From Oscillospiraceae bacterium (GTDB taxonomy: Bacteria > Bacillota > Clostridia > Oscillospirales > Oscillospiraceae), in NCBI GenBank assembly GCA_017445875.1, contig JAFSRZ010000039.1:1-64000 (forward strand): 64,000 nucleotides of DNA. The letters are read 5' to 3'. The notes beneath the pieces are model-generated. The model made no database searches and was not told where the DNA came from. It saw nothing but the letters and a program-made list of their open reading frames with translations. Position numbers and translations under genes: made by a program. This document shows, piece after piece, positions 21,458 through 29,506 of the stretch. Position 1 is the stretch's first letter, and each line of letters opens with the position of its first letter.

Positions 21458-22056
21458 GACAGTACGCCCACACGGGAAAACTCCCGCGTCTTGGTCTTGG
21501 AATCAGGCCCCGGAAACAGCAGGAACATCGCCCGCCCGATAACATACCGCGTATCGACGGTTCCCAAACGGCTGTGGCGGCTGTCGCTGGAATGGTTGCG
21601 GTTATCGCCCATGACGAAAATACTGCCCTCCGGGACTGTCAGCGGAAACGCGGTTCCCTCCTCCGTGTACGTCAACTCGTTGACATACGGCTCGTCCAGC
21701 GCGAGACCGTCCACGTAGACAACCCCGGCGTGGAAATCAATATCGACGGTCTGCCCCTCCGTGGCGATAACACGCTTGACAATCGGATTGTCATCAAAAG
21801 TCTGCTTCCGCAGAATGACGATATCCTTATATTGATAGTCGTGATAGAGCAGGGAACTTAACACAAGCAGTCTGTCGCCGTGCTGGAGTGTCGGGAGCAT
21901 GGAGTGTCCGTCGACGCCAATCAGGCGCACAACGAACGTAAACAGCACGACCACCACCAGCACCGATGACACAAGCGCCTGCATCCACTCGAACAAATCC
22001 CGCACAGGGTCTTTGACAGTGTTTTTTTCGGATGGGTTCCGTATGGATTCCCCCAT
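21454..22056 (-). CDS. lepB: Signal peptidase I
   Basis: LepB cleaves signal peptides of exported proteins. The 200-aa protein has one N-terminal membrane helix (VLVVVVLFTFVVRLI, residues 32-46), the catalytic S52 in GHSMLPTL and K94 in IVKRVIATEG, and the box MGDNRNHSSDSR. I chose ATG 22056 after AGGAGA; the longer reading crosses the terminator hairpin after rplS. It is coupled to rbgA. Confidence 0.95.
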   Translation of the reverse strand: MGESIRNPSEKNTVKDPVRDLFEWMQALVSSVLVVVVLFTFVVRLIGVDGHSMLPTLQHGDRLLVLSSLLYHDYQYKDIVILRKQTFDDNPIVKRVIATEGQTVDIDFHAGVVYVDGLALDEPYVNELTYTEEGTAFPLTVPEGSIFVMGDNRNHSSDSRHSRLGTVDTRYVIGRAMFLLFPGPDSKTKTREFSRVGVLS

Positions 22057-22073
22057 AAATTCATCTCCTGTTT

Positions 22074-22105
22074 CAAGAAAGAGAGAGGCTTGCGGCCTCT
22101 CTCCG
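22074..22105 (-). terminator. Hairpin between rplS and lepB
   Basis: The stem GGAGAGAGGCC / GGCCTCTCTCTT on the minus strand is followed by a short T-rich tail (TTTCTTG). It probably lowers read-through from rplS into lepB. Confidence 0.55.
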
Positions 22106-22117
22106 TGTGGAAGCAAA

Positions 22118-22459
<342 letters not shown>

Positions 22460-22535
22460 AGGTTGGTATCCTCCTTGAGTTCATAGGCGTTCGTGCGGCG
22501 TCGCGCAGAGGACCGCCCTTTTCAAAAGCCCTCAA

Positions 22536-22564
22536 AGCGTACCACAGATTCTACAGAATTGCAA
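22536..22564 (-). promoter_or_regulatory. Candidate promoter for rplS
   Basis: On the minus strand, TTGCAA (22564-22559) is 17 bp from TACGCT (22541-22536), leaving a leader of about 70 nt before rplS. The -10 match is weak. Confidence 0.35.
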
Positions 22565-22649
22565 GCATTTTTTTGTAGAAAATGAAAAAAGTATGCGTCC
22601 CCCTCCGGCGCTGTCAACCGCACGGGGCAAAAATTTTCCGATTTGGGGC

Positions 22650-22677
22650 TTGACATTTCCGGGAAAGTCCGTATAAT
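22650..22677 (+). promoter_or_regulatory. Promoter for tRNA-Pro
   Basis: Consensus TTGACA (22650-22655) and TATAAT (22672-22677) are separated by 16 bp and end 18 bp before the tRNA. Confidence 0.8.
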
Positions 22678-22695
22678 AGAGAAAGTGTCCGTTGA

Positions 22696-22771
22696 CCGGG
22701 TGTAGCGCAGTTGGTAGCGCGCTTGGTTCGGGACCAAGAGGCCGTGGGTTCAAATCCCGCCACTCGGACCA
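22696..22771 (+). tRNA. tRNA-Pro (anticodon CGG)
   Basis: A full cloverleaf is readable: acceptor CCGGGTG/CACTCGG, anticodon stem CTTGG/CCAAG around loop TTCGGGA (anticodon CGG, codon CCG), T arm GTGGG-TTCAAAT-CCCGC, discriminator A and an encoded CCA end. Confidence 0.97.
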
Positions 22772-22779
22772 CGTTCCCA

Positions 22780-22820
22780 CATTCCCGACAGGTGTTGTAC
22801 CCTGCCGGGAATGACTTTTT
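22780..22820 (+). terminator. Terminator after tRNA-Pro
   Basis: The stem CATTCCCG-ACAGG / CCTG-CCGGGAATG is followed by ACTTTTTC, 8 bp after the tRNA. Confidence 0.7.
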
Positions 22821-22838
22821 CCGGCGGGGAGGGTCAAT

Positions 22839-23141
22839 ATGGCAAGCGGTGTCTACTCCAAGGAAGAAATTCGTTCTCATGTGCGGCCTCTGCTGAGAAA
22901 ATACCACGCCGAATCCGCGATTCTGTTCGGCTCCTACGCCAGAGGCGACGCCGAACGTCAGTCAGACATTGACCTCGTGATTGTGGGCGGGGAACAGTTT
23001 CAGCCGACAGACGTTTTCTGCATTGCGGAGGAACTCTACCGCGCCCTCGGAAAAAATGTGGACGTTTACGAACAGCGGGAAATTAATGCTGATACGGAAT
23101 TTTACCGAACTATTTTCCGGGAAGGGGTCAGAATAGAATAA
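22839..23141 (+). CDS. Minimal nucleotidyltransferase (MntA-like), no HEPN partner
   Basis: The MNT-domain protein is 100 aa, with the nucleotide-transfer motif GSX10DXD complete at G31-S32 and D43-x-D45 (FGSYARGDAERQSDIDLV). In MntA/HepT systems such proteins act as antitoxins that AMPylate a HEPN toxin. No HEPN gene follows here: a terminator hairpin and convergent fakA come next. The GGGGAGG site gives a sound start. It may be an orphan antitoxin or a partial module. Confidence 0.85.
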   Translation: MASGVYSKEEIRSHVRPLLRKYHAESAILFGSYARGDAERQSDIDLVIVGGEQFQPTDVFCIAEELYRALGKNVDVYEQREINADTEFYRTIFREGVRIE

Positions 23142-23147
23142 AGCGTC

Positions 23148-23190
23148 ACGCGGGACTGTCTCCGAATTGGAGAAGCAGTCCCGCGTTGTT
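23148..23190. terminator. Bidirectional terminator hairpin
   Basis: The long stem ACGCGGGACTG(TCTCC) / (GGAGA)AGCAGTCCCGCGT lies between the convergent MNT and fakA-like genes, with TTGTTGT after it on the plus strand. Confidence 0.7.
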
Positions 23191-23197
23191 GTCCGGG

Positions 23198-24883
23198 TCA
23201 CTCAATGGAAATAATATAGTAGTACACAGGCTGTCCGCCCGAAAGCACCGCGATTTCAGCGTCAGGACACGCCGTCTCAAAGACTTTCGCCGCCTTTTGC
23301 GCGTCCTCCTCGTTCACGTCCTCCCCGTAGTAGAGTGAGACAAAAGAGGCGTTAAGTTTCGCGCCCGCGTCGGCGATACGCTCCATTAAAGAGTCAATGG
23401 TGTGGTCGGTGCCGAACAGTTTACCCTCGTCGAGTGCCAGATAATCCCCGGCGTGGATGTCAAAGCCGTCGTACTCGGAATCCCGCGCCGCGTACGTGAT
23501 TTGCGCCGTGCGCACGCTTCCCAGACACCCGGTCATGGCCTCCGTGATTTCCTCGACGGTCTCGGCGTCAAAGTTGACATTCATCAGCGCCGTGATACCC
23601 TGCGGAATCGTTTTTGTCGGAATGACGACAATGTTCTTTTCGGTGAGGCGTACGCACTGCTGTGCCGCTAAAATAATATTGCCGTTGTTGGGGAGTATGA
23701 ACACGGTTTCGGCGTTGATACGCTCGACCGCCGCCGATATGCTCTCCGTGGACGGGTTCATAGTCTGTCCGCCGGACACAATCCCGTCCGCGCCCAAATC
23801 GCGGAAAATCGCCGCCAGTCCGTCCCCGGCGCACACAGCAAGAAAGCCGTATTTTTTAGGCGGGGCGTCGTCGGGCTTCGGGGTGCCGTACTCCATAGAT
23901 TCCAGTTCGGCTTCGACGGCGTCCAAGTCGTCGGTGGAACGCGGCTTCCGGCCCTCGGACATGTCCTCGTATTGCAGACGCATGTTCTCAATTTTGGCAA
24001 GTTCGAGCGTGCCATATTTGCGGGCTTCGTGCAGGACAAGTCCGGGGGTGTCGGTGTGGACATGCACCTTGAAGGCGTCGTCGTCCTCGCCGATAACCAG
24101 ACTGTCCCCGATAGAGTTCAAGTAGGCGCGGAACGGCTCAATAGAAGTACCGGGCTTCTTGCGCACGATGAAAACCGTGTCGAAAGTGAACGTGATATCC
24201 TCATCCGTCAGGGCGGCGAAATCGGCGCTTTTCTGTTCGGCGGACACGCCGCTTTCGGGCAACGGTTCCCCGCGCAGTGCTGACAGCATGCCCTCCAATA
24301 TTAACAGGTATCCCTTGCCGCCCGCGTCCACGACACCCGCCTTTTTCAGAACCGGGTTCATTTCCGTGGTCTGTGACAAGGCCTCGTAGCCGGTTTCAAG
24401 CGCGGCGGACAGCATTGCTTCCGGCGCGGTGTCCCCGGTCTCCGCCAAGTCGACCGCCGTCTTTGCCGTCAGACGCGAGACTGTCAGAATGGTACCTTCG
24501 GCGGGCTTCATGACGGCCTTGTAGGCCGCCGACACGCCCTCCTGCATAGCCGCCGCGAATGTGGCGCTGTCGGCACTCTCCACGCCTTTCAGCCCCCGCG
24601 AAAGTCCCCGGAATAACAGCGACAATATCACGCCCGAATTGCCACGCGCCCCCCGCAACAACGCCGACGCCGTGACCGACGCCGCCTCGTCGAGCCGGTC
24701 AACCGTCTTGCCGGACAACTCCGTGACGGCGGCGGCGATAGTCATACTCATATTAGTACCGGTGTCGCCGTCCGGCACCGGGAACACGTTCAAGTCGTTA
24801 ATTTCCTGTGTCCGGGCGCTGATGGCGGCGGCGGCGTGCAGAATCATGTCTTTGAAGAGCGCGCCTGTAATCTGTTCGTTCAT
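23198..24883 (-). CDS. DAK2 domain protein, fatty acid kinase FakA-like (YloV)
   Basis: The 561-aa protein fits the YloV/FakA family. FakA phosphorylates fatty acids presented by FakB in Gram-positives. The N-terminal DAK2 kinase domain carries LNVFPVPDGDTGTNM (nucleotide/metal site) and RGARGNSGVILS; a middle domain and a C-terminal DegV-like domain (FILPNNGNIILAAQQ) follow. The order Asp23-fakA is standard in Firmicutes; rpmB, often next to them, is not here. Confidence 0.9.
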   Translation of the reverse strand: MNEQITGALFKDMILHAAAAISARTQEINDLNVFPVPDGDTGTNMSMTIAAAVTELSGKTVDRLDEAASVTASALLRGARGNSGVILSLLFRGLSRGLKGVESADSATFAAAMQEGVSAAYKAVMKPAEGTILTVSRLTAKTAVDLAETGDTAPEAMLSAALETGYEALSQTTEMNPVLKKAGVVDAGGKGYLLILEGMLSALRGEPLPESGVSAEQKSADFAALTDEDITFTFDTVFIVRKKPGTSIEPFRAYLNSIGDSLVIGEDDDAFKVHVHTDTPGLVLHEARKYGTLELAKIENMRLQYEDMSEGRKPRSTDDLDAVEAELESMEYGTPKPDDAPPKKYGFLAVCAGDGLAAIFRDLGADGIVSGGQTMNPSTESISAAVERINAETVFILPNNGNIILAAQQCVRLTEKNIVVIPTKTIPQGITALMNVNFDAETVEEITEAMTGCLGSVRTAQITYAARDSEYDGFDIHAGDYLALDEGKLFGTDHTIDSLMERIADAGAKLNASFVSLYYGEDVNEEDAQKAAKVFETACPDAEIAVLSGGQPVYYYIISIE

Positions 24884-24901
24884 CTCCCAGTTGTCCTCCC
24901 C

Positions 24902-25252
24902 TTACAGCGTCATGGAATCGACACACACGTCCACGGTCTTGACCTCCACGCCCGTGTTTTTCGTCACGACGTACTGAACTTCGTTCATGATGGAGCGGCA
25001 CACCGCCGGAATATTGACGCCGTTTTCGACAACGATGTGCAGTTCAATGGAGACCGCTTTATCCTCCAGCCACGTGATGTGGACGCCTTTCCCCATGGCC
25101 TCGCGGCGGAGAAGGTGTACAAGACCGTCCGTCATGGAGCGGACAGCCATTCCCTTGACGCCGAAACAGTTGGTAGCGGCGTAACCCGTGATATTCGTGA
25201 ACACCGCGCCGCTGATAAATACGTTGCCACGTTCCGTCTGAAACTGTATCAT
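24902..25252 (-). CDS. Asp23/Gls24 family envelope stress protein
   Basis: This Asp23/Gls24 (YloU) family protein of 116 aa opens with an NVFISGAVFTNITGYAA-type block and has GVKGMA and the beta-rich VSIELHIVVENGVNIP. The family is linked to envelope homeostasis and is usually encoded just before fakA, as here (18 bp). I chose ATG 25252 after GAAGTGAGG; four codons upstream is an alternative. Confidence 0.9.
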   Translation of the reverse strand: MIQFQTERGNVFISGAVFTNITGYAATNCFGVKGMAVRSMTDGLVHLLRREAMGKGVHITWLEDKAVSIELHIVVENGVNIPAVCRSIMNEVQYVVTKNTGVEVKTVDVCVDSMTL

Positions 25253-25294
25253 AAATGCCCTCACTTCCCGCTGTGGTTTGTGCTGTCGTACGCC

Positions 25295-25323
25295 ATTATA
25301 TACGATTCGGCCGCAAAGTACAA
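25295..25323 (-). promoter_or_regulatory. Promoter for asp23-fakA
   Basis: On the minus strand, TTGTAC (25323-25318), 17 bp, TATAAT (25300-25295), 43 bp before the start codon. Confidence 0.6.
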
Positions 25324-25339
25324 GGACTTTCCGTGAAAG

Positions 25340-25387
25340 CCCCCTCTGTCGCCCCGCGGCGATATCTCCCCCGGAGGGGGCGACAAG
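25340..25387. repeat. Palindromic repeat, module alpha, copy D
   Basis: A single alpha module (CCCCCTCTGTCGCC CCGCGGCGATATC...GGGGGCGACAAG in outline) sits between the HAD phosphatase end and the asp23 promoter. Confidence 0.8.
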
Positions 25388-25400
25388 TTACATGTTCCGC

Positions 25401-26060
25401 TCAGGTTAAGACTTTCAGCGCCTCGTCCCAGTCCTTCACGGACACGTCCGCCAGTGCCTGTAACTCGTCCCAGTGTCCGGCGGACGGCGGGTCGTAGACG
25501 CCGACACCGTAAAATCCGGCGTCTTTCGCCGTCCGCATGGCTACGGCGGAATCCTCATAGACCGCGATTTCCCCCGGCGACGCCCCGAACCGCCGCGCCG
25601 CTTCCAGATAGATGTCGGGGCGGTCTTTCCCCGCGCCGACTTCCAGACACGACAACAGAAACTCGAAGCAGTCCCGCAGTCCCAGACGTTGCAGACACAC
25701 TTCCATCAGTTCGGTATCGGTACCCGACGCGACCGCCATTCGTACGCCGTCACGGCGGAGCGCGTCGACATACGCCCGCGCCCCGTCTTTCGCCGGGATA
25801 CTCTCCCGGTAGCGTACGGACATATGCGCCACGAAACCCGCGCCGACTTCCTCCGGCTTGTCCGGGAACTGGAACCAGTCCACCATGATTTGCGACGCCT
25901 CCATAATATTCAGGGGCTTGATACGTTCCAGCACCTTGTCCACGGTCTCCGGGTCGGATACGCCACGGTTCACGAGAAAGTCCCGTTCCTCCTGTTGCCA
26001 ATAGGGCATGGAATCGACCAGCGTGCCGTCAAAGTCGAAAATCGCAAAGCGTTTTTTCAT
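25401..26060 (-). CDS. HAD-superfamily phosphatase (beta-phosphoglucomutase-like)
   Basis: This HAD hydrolase is 219 aa with motif I FDFDGTLVDS (nucleophile Asp), motif II VASGTD, motif III Lys in GAGKDRPDIY and motif IV VYEDSAVAMRTA. The helical cap after motif I places it in the PGM/phosphatase-like subfamily; the substrate cannot be read from the sequence. I chose ATG 26060 (MKKRFAIFDF) after AAAGAGG. Confidence 0.88.
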   Translation of the reverse strand: MKKRFAIFDFDGTLVDSMPYWQQEERDFLVNRGVSDPETVDKVLERIKPLNIMEASQIMVDWFQFPDKPEEVGAGFVAHMSVRYRESIPAKDGARAYVDALRRDGVRMAVASGTDTELMEVCLQRLGLRDCFEFLLSCLEVGAGKDRPDIYLEAARRFGASPGEIAVYEDSAVAMRTAKDAGFYGVGVYDPPSAGHWDELQALADVSVKDWDEALKVLT

Positions 26061-26213
26061 GGTAAGCCTCTTTCCCGGCGGCGTACGCCGTATGTGTTGC
26101 GGAGAGTATACCACACACGCCGCGCTTTTTCCACAAGTTTTCAAAAAATGTGGAAAGTGTCGGCGCACACGGGGATTTTTGTAAAATTTGTTTTCCCTCT
26201 GGCTTCATGAGAA

Positions 26214-26252
26214 TGCCCTTTTGGGGGATATCGCCGTCAAGCGACAGAGCAA
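26214..26252. repeat. Degenerate alpha repeat, copy E
   Basis: CCCTTTTGGGGGATATCGCC...GCGACAGAG keeps the outline of the alpha module but has lost part of both stems. It precedes the promoter of the relB/yafQ pair. Confidence 0.5.
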
Positions 26253-26273
26253 GGCGAAATCGTACTCACAGTA

Positions 26274-26303
26274 TTGACAACAGGCACATGACAGGCGTAT
26301 ACT
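26274..26303 (+). promoter_or_regulatory. Promoter for the RelB/YafQ pair
   Basis: TTGACA (26274-26279), 18 bp, TATACT (26298-26303). The start codon lies 23 bp further on, so the leader is short. Confidence 0.7.
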
Positions 26304-26326
26304 GTCACGGAAAGGAAGTGGGCGTT

Positions 26327-26599
26327 ATGGCTCCGGTAAGCACCAACATCAAAATTGACCCCGAACTCAAACGGGACGCGCAGGAACTGTTTGACAATCT
26401 GGGACTGAGTTTAAGCGCGGCTGTCAACATGTTTCTTCGTCAGGCGGTGCGGGAACAGGCAATTCCGTTCCGCGTACGCATTCCCACGTACAACGAGGAG
26501 ACGCTGAAAGCCATTGAGGAAGCCCGGCAGGGTGTCAACGTTAGCGGACCGTTTAACACAGTGGACGAAATGTTCGAGGCGCTGGATGCTGAAACCTGA
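26327..26599 (+). CDS. RelB/DinJ-family antitoxin
   Basis: The 90-aa ribbon-helix-helix antitoxin opens with STNIKIDPELKRDAQELF, then LGLSLSAAVNMFLRQAV, the classical RelB/DinJ DNA-binding part. The C-terminal half wraps the toxin. ATG 26327 follows AAAGGAAG; the frame is open further upstream but lacks conservation. The stop overlaps the toxin start by 14 bp, so the pair is translationally coupled and probably autorepressed. Confidence 0.92.
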   Translation: MAPVSTNIKIDPELKRDAQELFDNLGLSLSAAVNMFLRQAVREQAIPFRVRIPTYNEETLKAIEEARQGVNVSGPFNTVDEMFEALDAET

Positions 26600-26864
26600 A
26601 TATAGCGCGGCCTTCAAAAAGGACTATAAACGCCTGAAAAAGCGCAAATATGACATGTCGGCGTTGCGTATGGTGATTGATTTGCTTTCGTGGGGCTATC
26701 CGCTCCCGGAATCCTATCATGACCACCCCTTGATTGGTAAAGGCTATGTCGGCTGTCGGGAATGCCACATTGCCCCGGACTGGCTTCTTGTGTATGAAAT
26801 CAGGGAAGAACGGCTGATACTCTACTTGACCCGTACCGGAACGCACAGTGACATATTCCGGTGA
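26586..26864 (+). CDS. YafQ-family mRNA interferase toxin
   Basis: The RelE-fold ribosome-dependent RNase is 92 aa and close to YafQ. It has SAAFKKDYKRLKKR, then the active-site pattern H-IAPDW-LLVY and GTHSDIF, which carries the conserved His, Asp-Trp and terminal His/Phe of YafQ. All expected catalytic positions appear kept, so it is likely active. It overlaps the antitoxin and is followed by a terminator. Confidence 0.92.
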   Translation: MLKPEYSAAFKKDYKRLKKRKYDMSALRMVIDLLSWGYPLPESYHDHPLIGKGYVGCRECHIAPDWLLVYEIREERLILYLTRTGTHSDIFR

Positions 26865-26871
26865 CAATTCA

Positions 26872-26902
26872 CCCTCTCCCGTTACCGGGAGAGGGCGTTT
26901 TT
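26872..26902 (+). terminator. Terminator after the TA pair
   Basis: The stem CCCTCTCCCG-TTAC-CGGGAGAGGG is followed by CGTTTTTT. It lies between convergent yafQ and pyrI and may serve both. Confidence 0.85.
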
Positions 26903-26906
26903 TGCT

Positions 26907-27347
26907 TTACGTCCGCACGTCGGGGAATGTCTTATCGGTAGCGGTGTCGCAGTACGCGCAGCGGTACGTTTGCCGTACGGGGTCGCTGAGCAGGAAAATC
27001 GCGTCTAACTGTTCCTCCGCCGTCGTAATGCAACGCGGATTCCGGCACCGTATCACGTTCACTAACTTTTGGGGCAGTTCGACATGTTTCTTTTCGACAA
27101 GTTCCCCGCCCCGGATGATGTTCACCGTGATGTTGGAGTCAAAGTAGCCTAACACGTCCAAGTCCAGTTCCATGGGCGTGTCAATTTTGATAATGTCCTT
27201 TTTGCCCAAGTGGTCGCTCCGGGCGTTCTGGATGATGGCTACCGAACAGTCCAGCGCGTCGAGGTGCAGATAATGATAAATGACCATGCTTTTCCCGGCG
27301 CGGATGTGGTCGAGTACAACGCCGTCCTGTATGCTGTCAATGTTCAT
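26907..27347 (-). CDS. pyrI: Aspartate carbamoyltransferase regulatory subunit
   Basis: PyrI binds CTP/ATP and controls PyrB. The 146-aa protein has the nucleotide-binding N-terminal domain (IQDGVVLDHI, then NARSDHLGKKDIIKI) and the zinc domain with Cys at about 109, 114, 138 and 141 (CRNPRC, CAYC). ATG 27347 follows AAAGGAG. It is the last gene of the pyr operon, separated from pyrB by repeat copy F. Confidence 0.96.
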   Translation of the reverse strand: MNIDSIQDGVVLDHIRAGKSMVIYHYLHLDALDCSVAIIQNARSDHLGKKDIIKIDTPMELDLDVLGYFDSNITVNIIRGGELVEKKHVELPQKLVNVIRCRNPRCITTAEEQLDAIFLLSDPVRQTYRCAYCDTATDKTFPDVRT

Positions 27348-27384
27348 ACGCAATAGCTCCTTTGTCATAATGTGGCAGTTTTCG

Positions 27385-27551
27385 TCCCCCCTCTGTCGCC
27401 TTGCGGCGACATCTCCCCCCAGAGGGGGGCGACAAGAGCGCCGCGCCGCAACACATAGGCCGCACTCCTCACGACACACCAGTACCGCACGGAATGCGCT
27501 CTCTTGCCCTCCCCCTTTGGGGGAGGGTGGCGCGTAGCGCCGGGTGGGGGC
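27385..27551. repeat. Palindromic repeat, composite alpha-spacer-beta, copy F
   Basis: Alpha (about 27385-27438) and beta (about 27502-27551) are joined by a spacer of about 65 bp that resembles the spacer of copy H, read in reverse. It fills the gap between pyrB and pyrI within one operon, so it should be transcribed and could form hairpins in the pyr mRNA. Confidence 0.88.
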
Positions 27552-27556
27552 AACTT

Positions 27557-28477
27557 TCACGGCGTCAGCCCCAGCAGATACATAATCAGCGCCATACGGA
27601 TATATTTCCCGTACCGGACTTGTTTCCAGTAGACGGCGCGGGGGTCGCGGTCGACTGCCGCCGAAATCTCGTTGACACGCGGCAACGGGTGCAGTATCGA
27701 CAAATCCGGCTTCGCGTCGCAGAGTTTCGCGGGCGTCAAAATATAGCTGTCTTTCAGGCGCAAATATTCCTCTTCGTTGAAGAAGCGTTCCTTCTGTACA
27801 CGCGTCATGTACAGAATATCGAGTTCCGGCATGACCTCCGAAAGCTCCTCCGTCTGTTCGTACGGAATGTTCCGGTTTTTCAAGGAATGTTCCTTGACAT
27901 AGCGCGGGAGTTTCAATTCCGTCGGCGAAATGAACACGTACCGGATATCCGGGTAACGTGACAGCGCGTTGACAAGGGAATGCACCGTACGCCCAAATTT
28001 CAGGTCTCCGCAAAAGCCGATAGTAAAGCCGTGCAATTTTCCGCGCTCGCGGTGAATGGTCAAGAGGTCTGTCAAGGTCTGCGTGGGGTGATTGTGTCCG
28101 CCGTCGCCGGCGTTGATAATCGGGACTTCCGACACTTGCGCGGCGGCGAACGGCGCGCCCTCCTTGGGGTGTCGCATGGCGATAATGTCGGCGTAACAAC
28201 TGACCGTGTGGACAGTATCCGTGACGGTCTCGCCCTTCGCGGTCGAACTGCTGTCGGCGGACGAAAAACCGAGGACTTGTCCGCCAAGCGCTAACATCGC
28301 GGATTCAAACGAAAGCCGCGTCCGCGTGGACGGCTCAAAAAAGAGTGTCGCCAACTGTTTCCGGGCGCATACGGACTGGTACTTGTCCGGGCGGTCAAGA
28401 ATATTCTCCGCCGTGGCAATCAGGGAATCAATTTCTGTTACGGTCAAATCGGTAATGTCGATAAGGTGTCTGGGCAT
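27557..28477 (-). CDS. pyrB: Aspartate carbamoyltransferase catalytic subunit
   Basis: PyrB condenses carbamoyl phosphate with aspartate. The 306-aa enzyme has the carbamoyl-phosphate motif [14 protein letters not shown] (residues 48-61), SxxKGET and HPTQTLTDL, then HPLPRVNEI near the end. It follows pyrE by 21 bp; its holoenzyme partner pyrI is next. Confidence 0.97.
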   Translation of the reverse strand: MPRHLIDITDLTVTEIDSLIATAENILDRPDKYQSVCARKQLATLFFEPSTRTRLSFESAMLALGGQVLGFSSADSSSTAKGETVTDTVHTVSCYADIIAMRHPKEGAPFAAAQVSEVPIINAGDGGHNHPTQTLTDLLTIHRERGKLHGFTIGFCGDLKFGRTVHSLVNALSRYPDIRYVFISPTELKLPRYVKEHSLKNRNIPYEQTEELSEVMPELDILYMTRVQKERFFNEEEYLRLKDSYILTPAKLCDAKPDLSILHPLPRVNEISAAVDRDPRAVYWKQVRYGKYIRMALIMYLLGLTP

Positions 28478-28498
28478 AACTCCTCCTTCTTGGGCGCT

Positions 28499-29137
28499 TC
28501 AGGACATCCAGCTTTCGTCGGACGGATTGTCGCGGAATCGCCGCAGGCGTACGATATCCTCCGGCCTGATTTTGCCCTCGTCGGCGGCGACTTCACACAC
28601 CGCGTCAAAGTCACACAGACTGTCGTTCCGCACTCCGGCGGCGGCGAGACGCTCAAAGCCTCTTTTCATGCCGTATGTGAAAATGGACACAATGCCCAGT
28701 ACATCCGCCCCGGCGTCGCGTAAAGCCCCCACCACGTCGAGACAACTTCCGGCGGTCGAAATCAAGTCCTCCACGACGACGACGCGCTGTCCGGCGTCCA
28801 GACGGCCTTCGATACGGTTTCCGCGCCCGTGGTCTTTGTTCCCGGAACGCACATAGCCCATGGGCAGTCCGGTAATGTGTCCGACAATCGCCGCGTGGGC
28901 AATCCCCGCCGTCGACGTTCCCATGAGAACTTCCGCCGCCGGATACTGTTCCCGTACGAGTGACGCAAGCCCGTTCTCGATACGTGTCCGCACGTCCGGC
29001 GCGGTCAGTGTCAGACGGTTGTCGCAGTAAATCGGGCTTTTGATTCCTGACGCCCAAATAAACGGATTTTCCGGGCGCAGAAATACAGCCCCTATCGCTA
29101 ACAAGTCGTGGGCAATCGCCCGTTTGCTCTCGGTCAT
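28499..29137 (-). CDS. pyrE: Orotate phosphoribosyltransferase
   Basis: PyrE transfers the phosphoribosyl group of PRPP to orotate. The 212-aa protein has VFLRPENPFIWASGIKSPIYCDNR (substrate loop), GYVRSGNKDHG and the PRPP-binding VVVVEDLISTAGS. It sits 15 bp after the DUF2500 gene inside the pyr operon. Confidence 0.96.
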   Translation of the reverse strand: MTESKRAIAHDLLAIGAVFLRPENPFIWASGIKSPIYCDNRLTLTAPDVRTRIENGLASLVREQYPAAEVLMGTSTAGIAHAAIVGHITGLPMGYVRSGNKDHGRGNRIEGRLDAGQRVVVVEDLISTAGSCLDVVGALRDAGADVLGIVSIFTYGMKRGFERLAAAGVRNDSLCDFDAVCEVAADEGKIRPEDIVRLRRFRDNPSDESWMS

Positions 29138-29152
29138 ACGCGCTCCCTCCTG

Positions 29153-29506
29153 TTAATTCCGCACAAATGCCAGATATTGTGACCCGCGCAAGGTCAATTG
29201 TCCACTGTCGCCCGGTGCCAGTAAGCCGTATGTCGCGGCGTCCACAACAAGTTCCGTCCGCCCGCCGTCGTCGGCCTCGAACGTGACATAGTACGTTTCC
29301 GACACGTTGCCTTTCCGCTGGTACGTCTCCCGACGCTTGCCCGTCACAACGGCGTTGAATGTCACACGCGGCGCGTTGCCCTGTCGCCACTGTCCAAGCC
29401 CACGAATGAGCAAAATTACAATGAACGTCACGACAAAGGCCGCCCCGAATACGCCCAGCATTATCAGCACCACTTGAAGCGGGGAAAACGCTATCACATT
29501 ATCCAT
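29153..29506 (-). CDS. DUF2500 membrane protein inside the pyr operon
   Basis: This 117-aa protein has one N-terminal membrane helix (VVLIMLGVFGAAFVVTFIVILLI, residues 12-34) and a soluble beta-rich part (VTGKRRETY, YYVTFEADDGGRTEL, GDSGQLTLRGSQYLAF) typical of DUF2500. Function is unknown. Its start overlaps the end of pyrF by 8 bp and its stop lies 15 bp before pyrE, so it is firmly part of the pyrimidine transcript although it is not a known pyrimidine enzyme. Confidence 0.85.
   Translation of the reverse strand: MDNVIAFSPLQVVLIMLGVFGAAFVVTFIVILLIRGLGQWRQGNAPRVTFNAVVTGKRRETYQRKGNVSETYYVTFEADDGGRTELVVDAATYGLLAPGDSGQLTLRGSQYLAFVRN

Noticed and set aside
26907..28199. 430-codon open frame running through the repeat and pyrI
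   Set aside because: The frame is open only because the repeat lacks stops; pyrI clearly starts at 27347 with a good ribosome site.
28653..29390. 245-codon minus-strand frame across pyrE and the DUF2500 gene
   Set aside because: It is a shifted-frame shadow of two recognised genes with no domain of its own.
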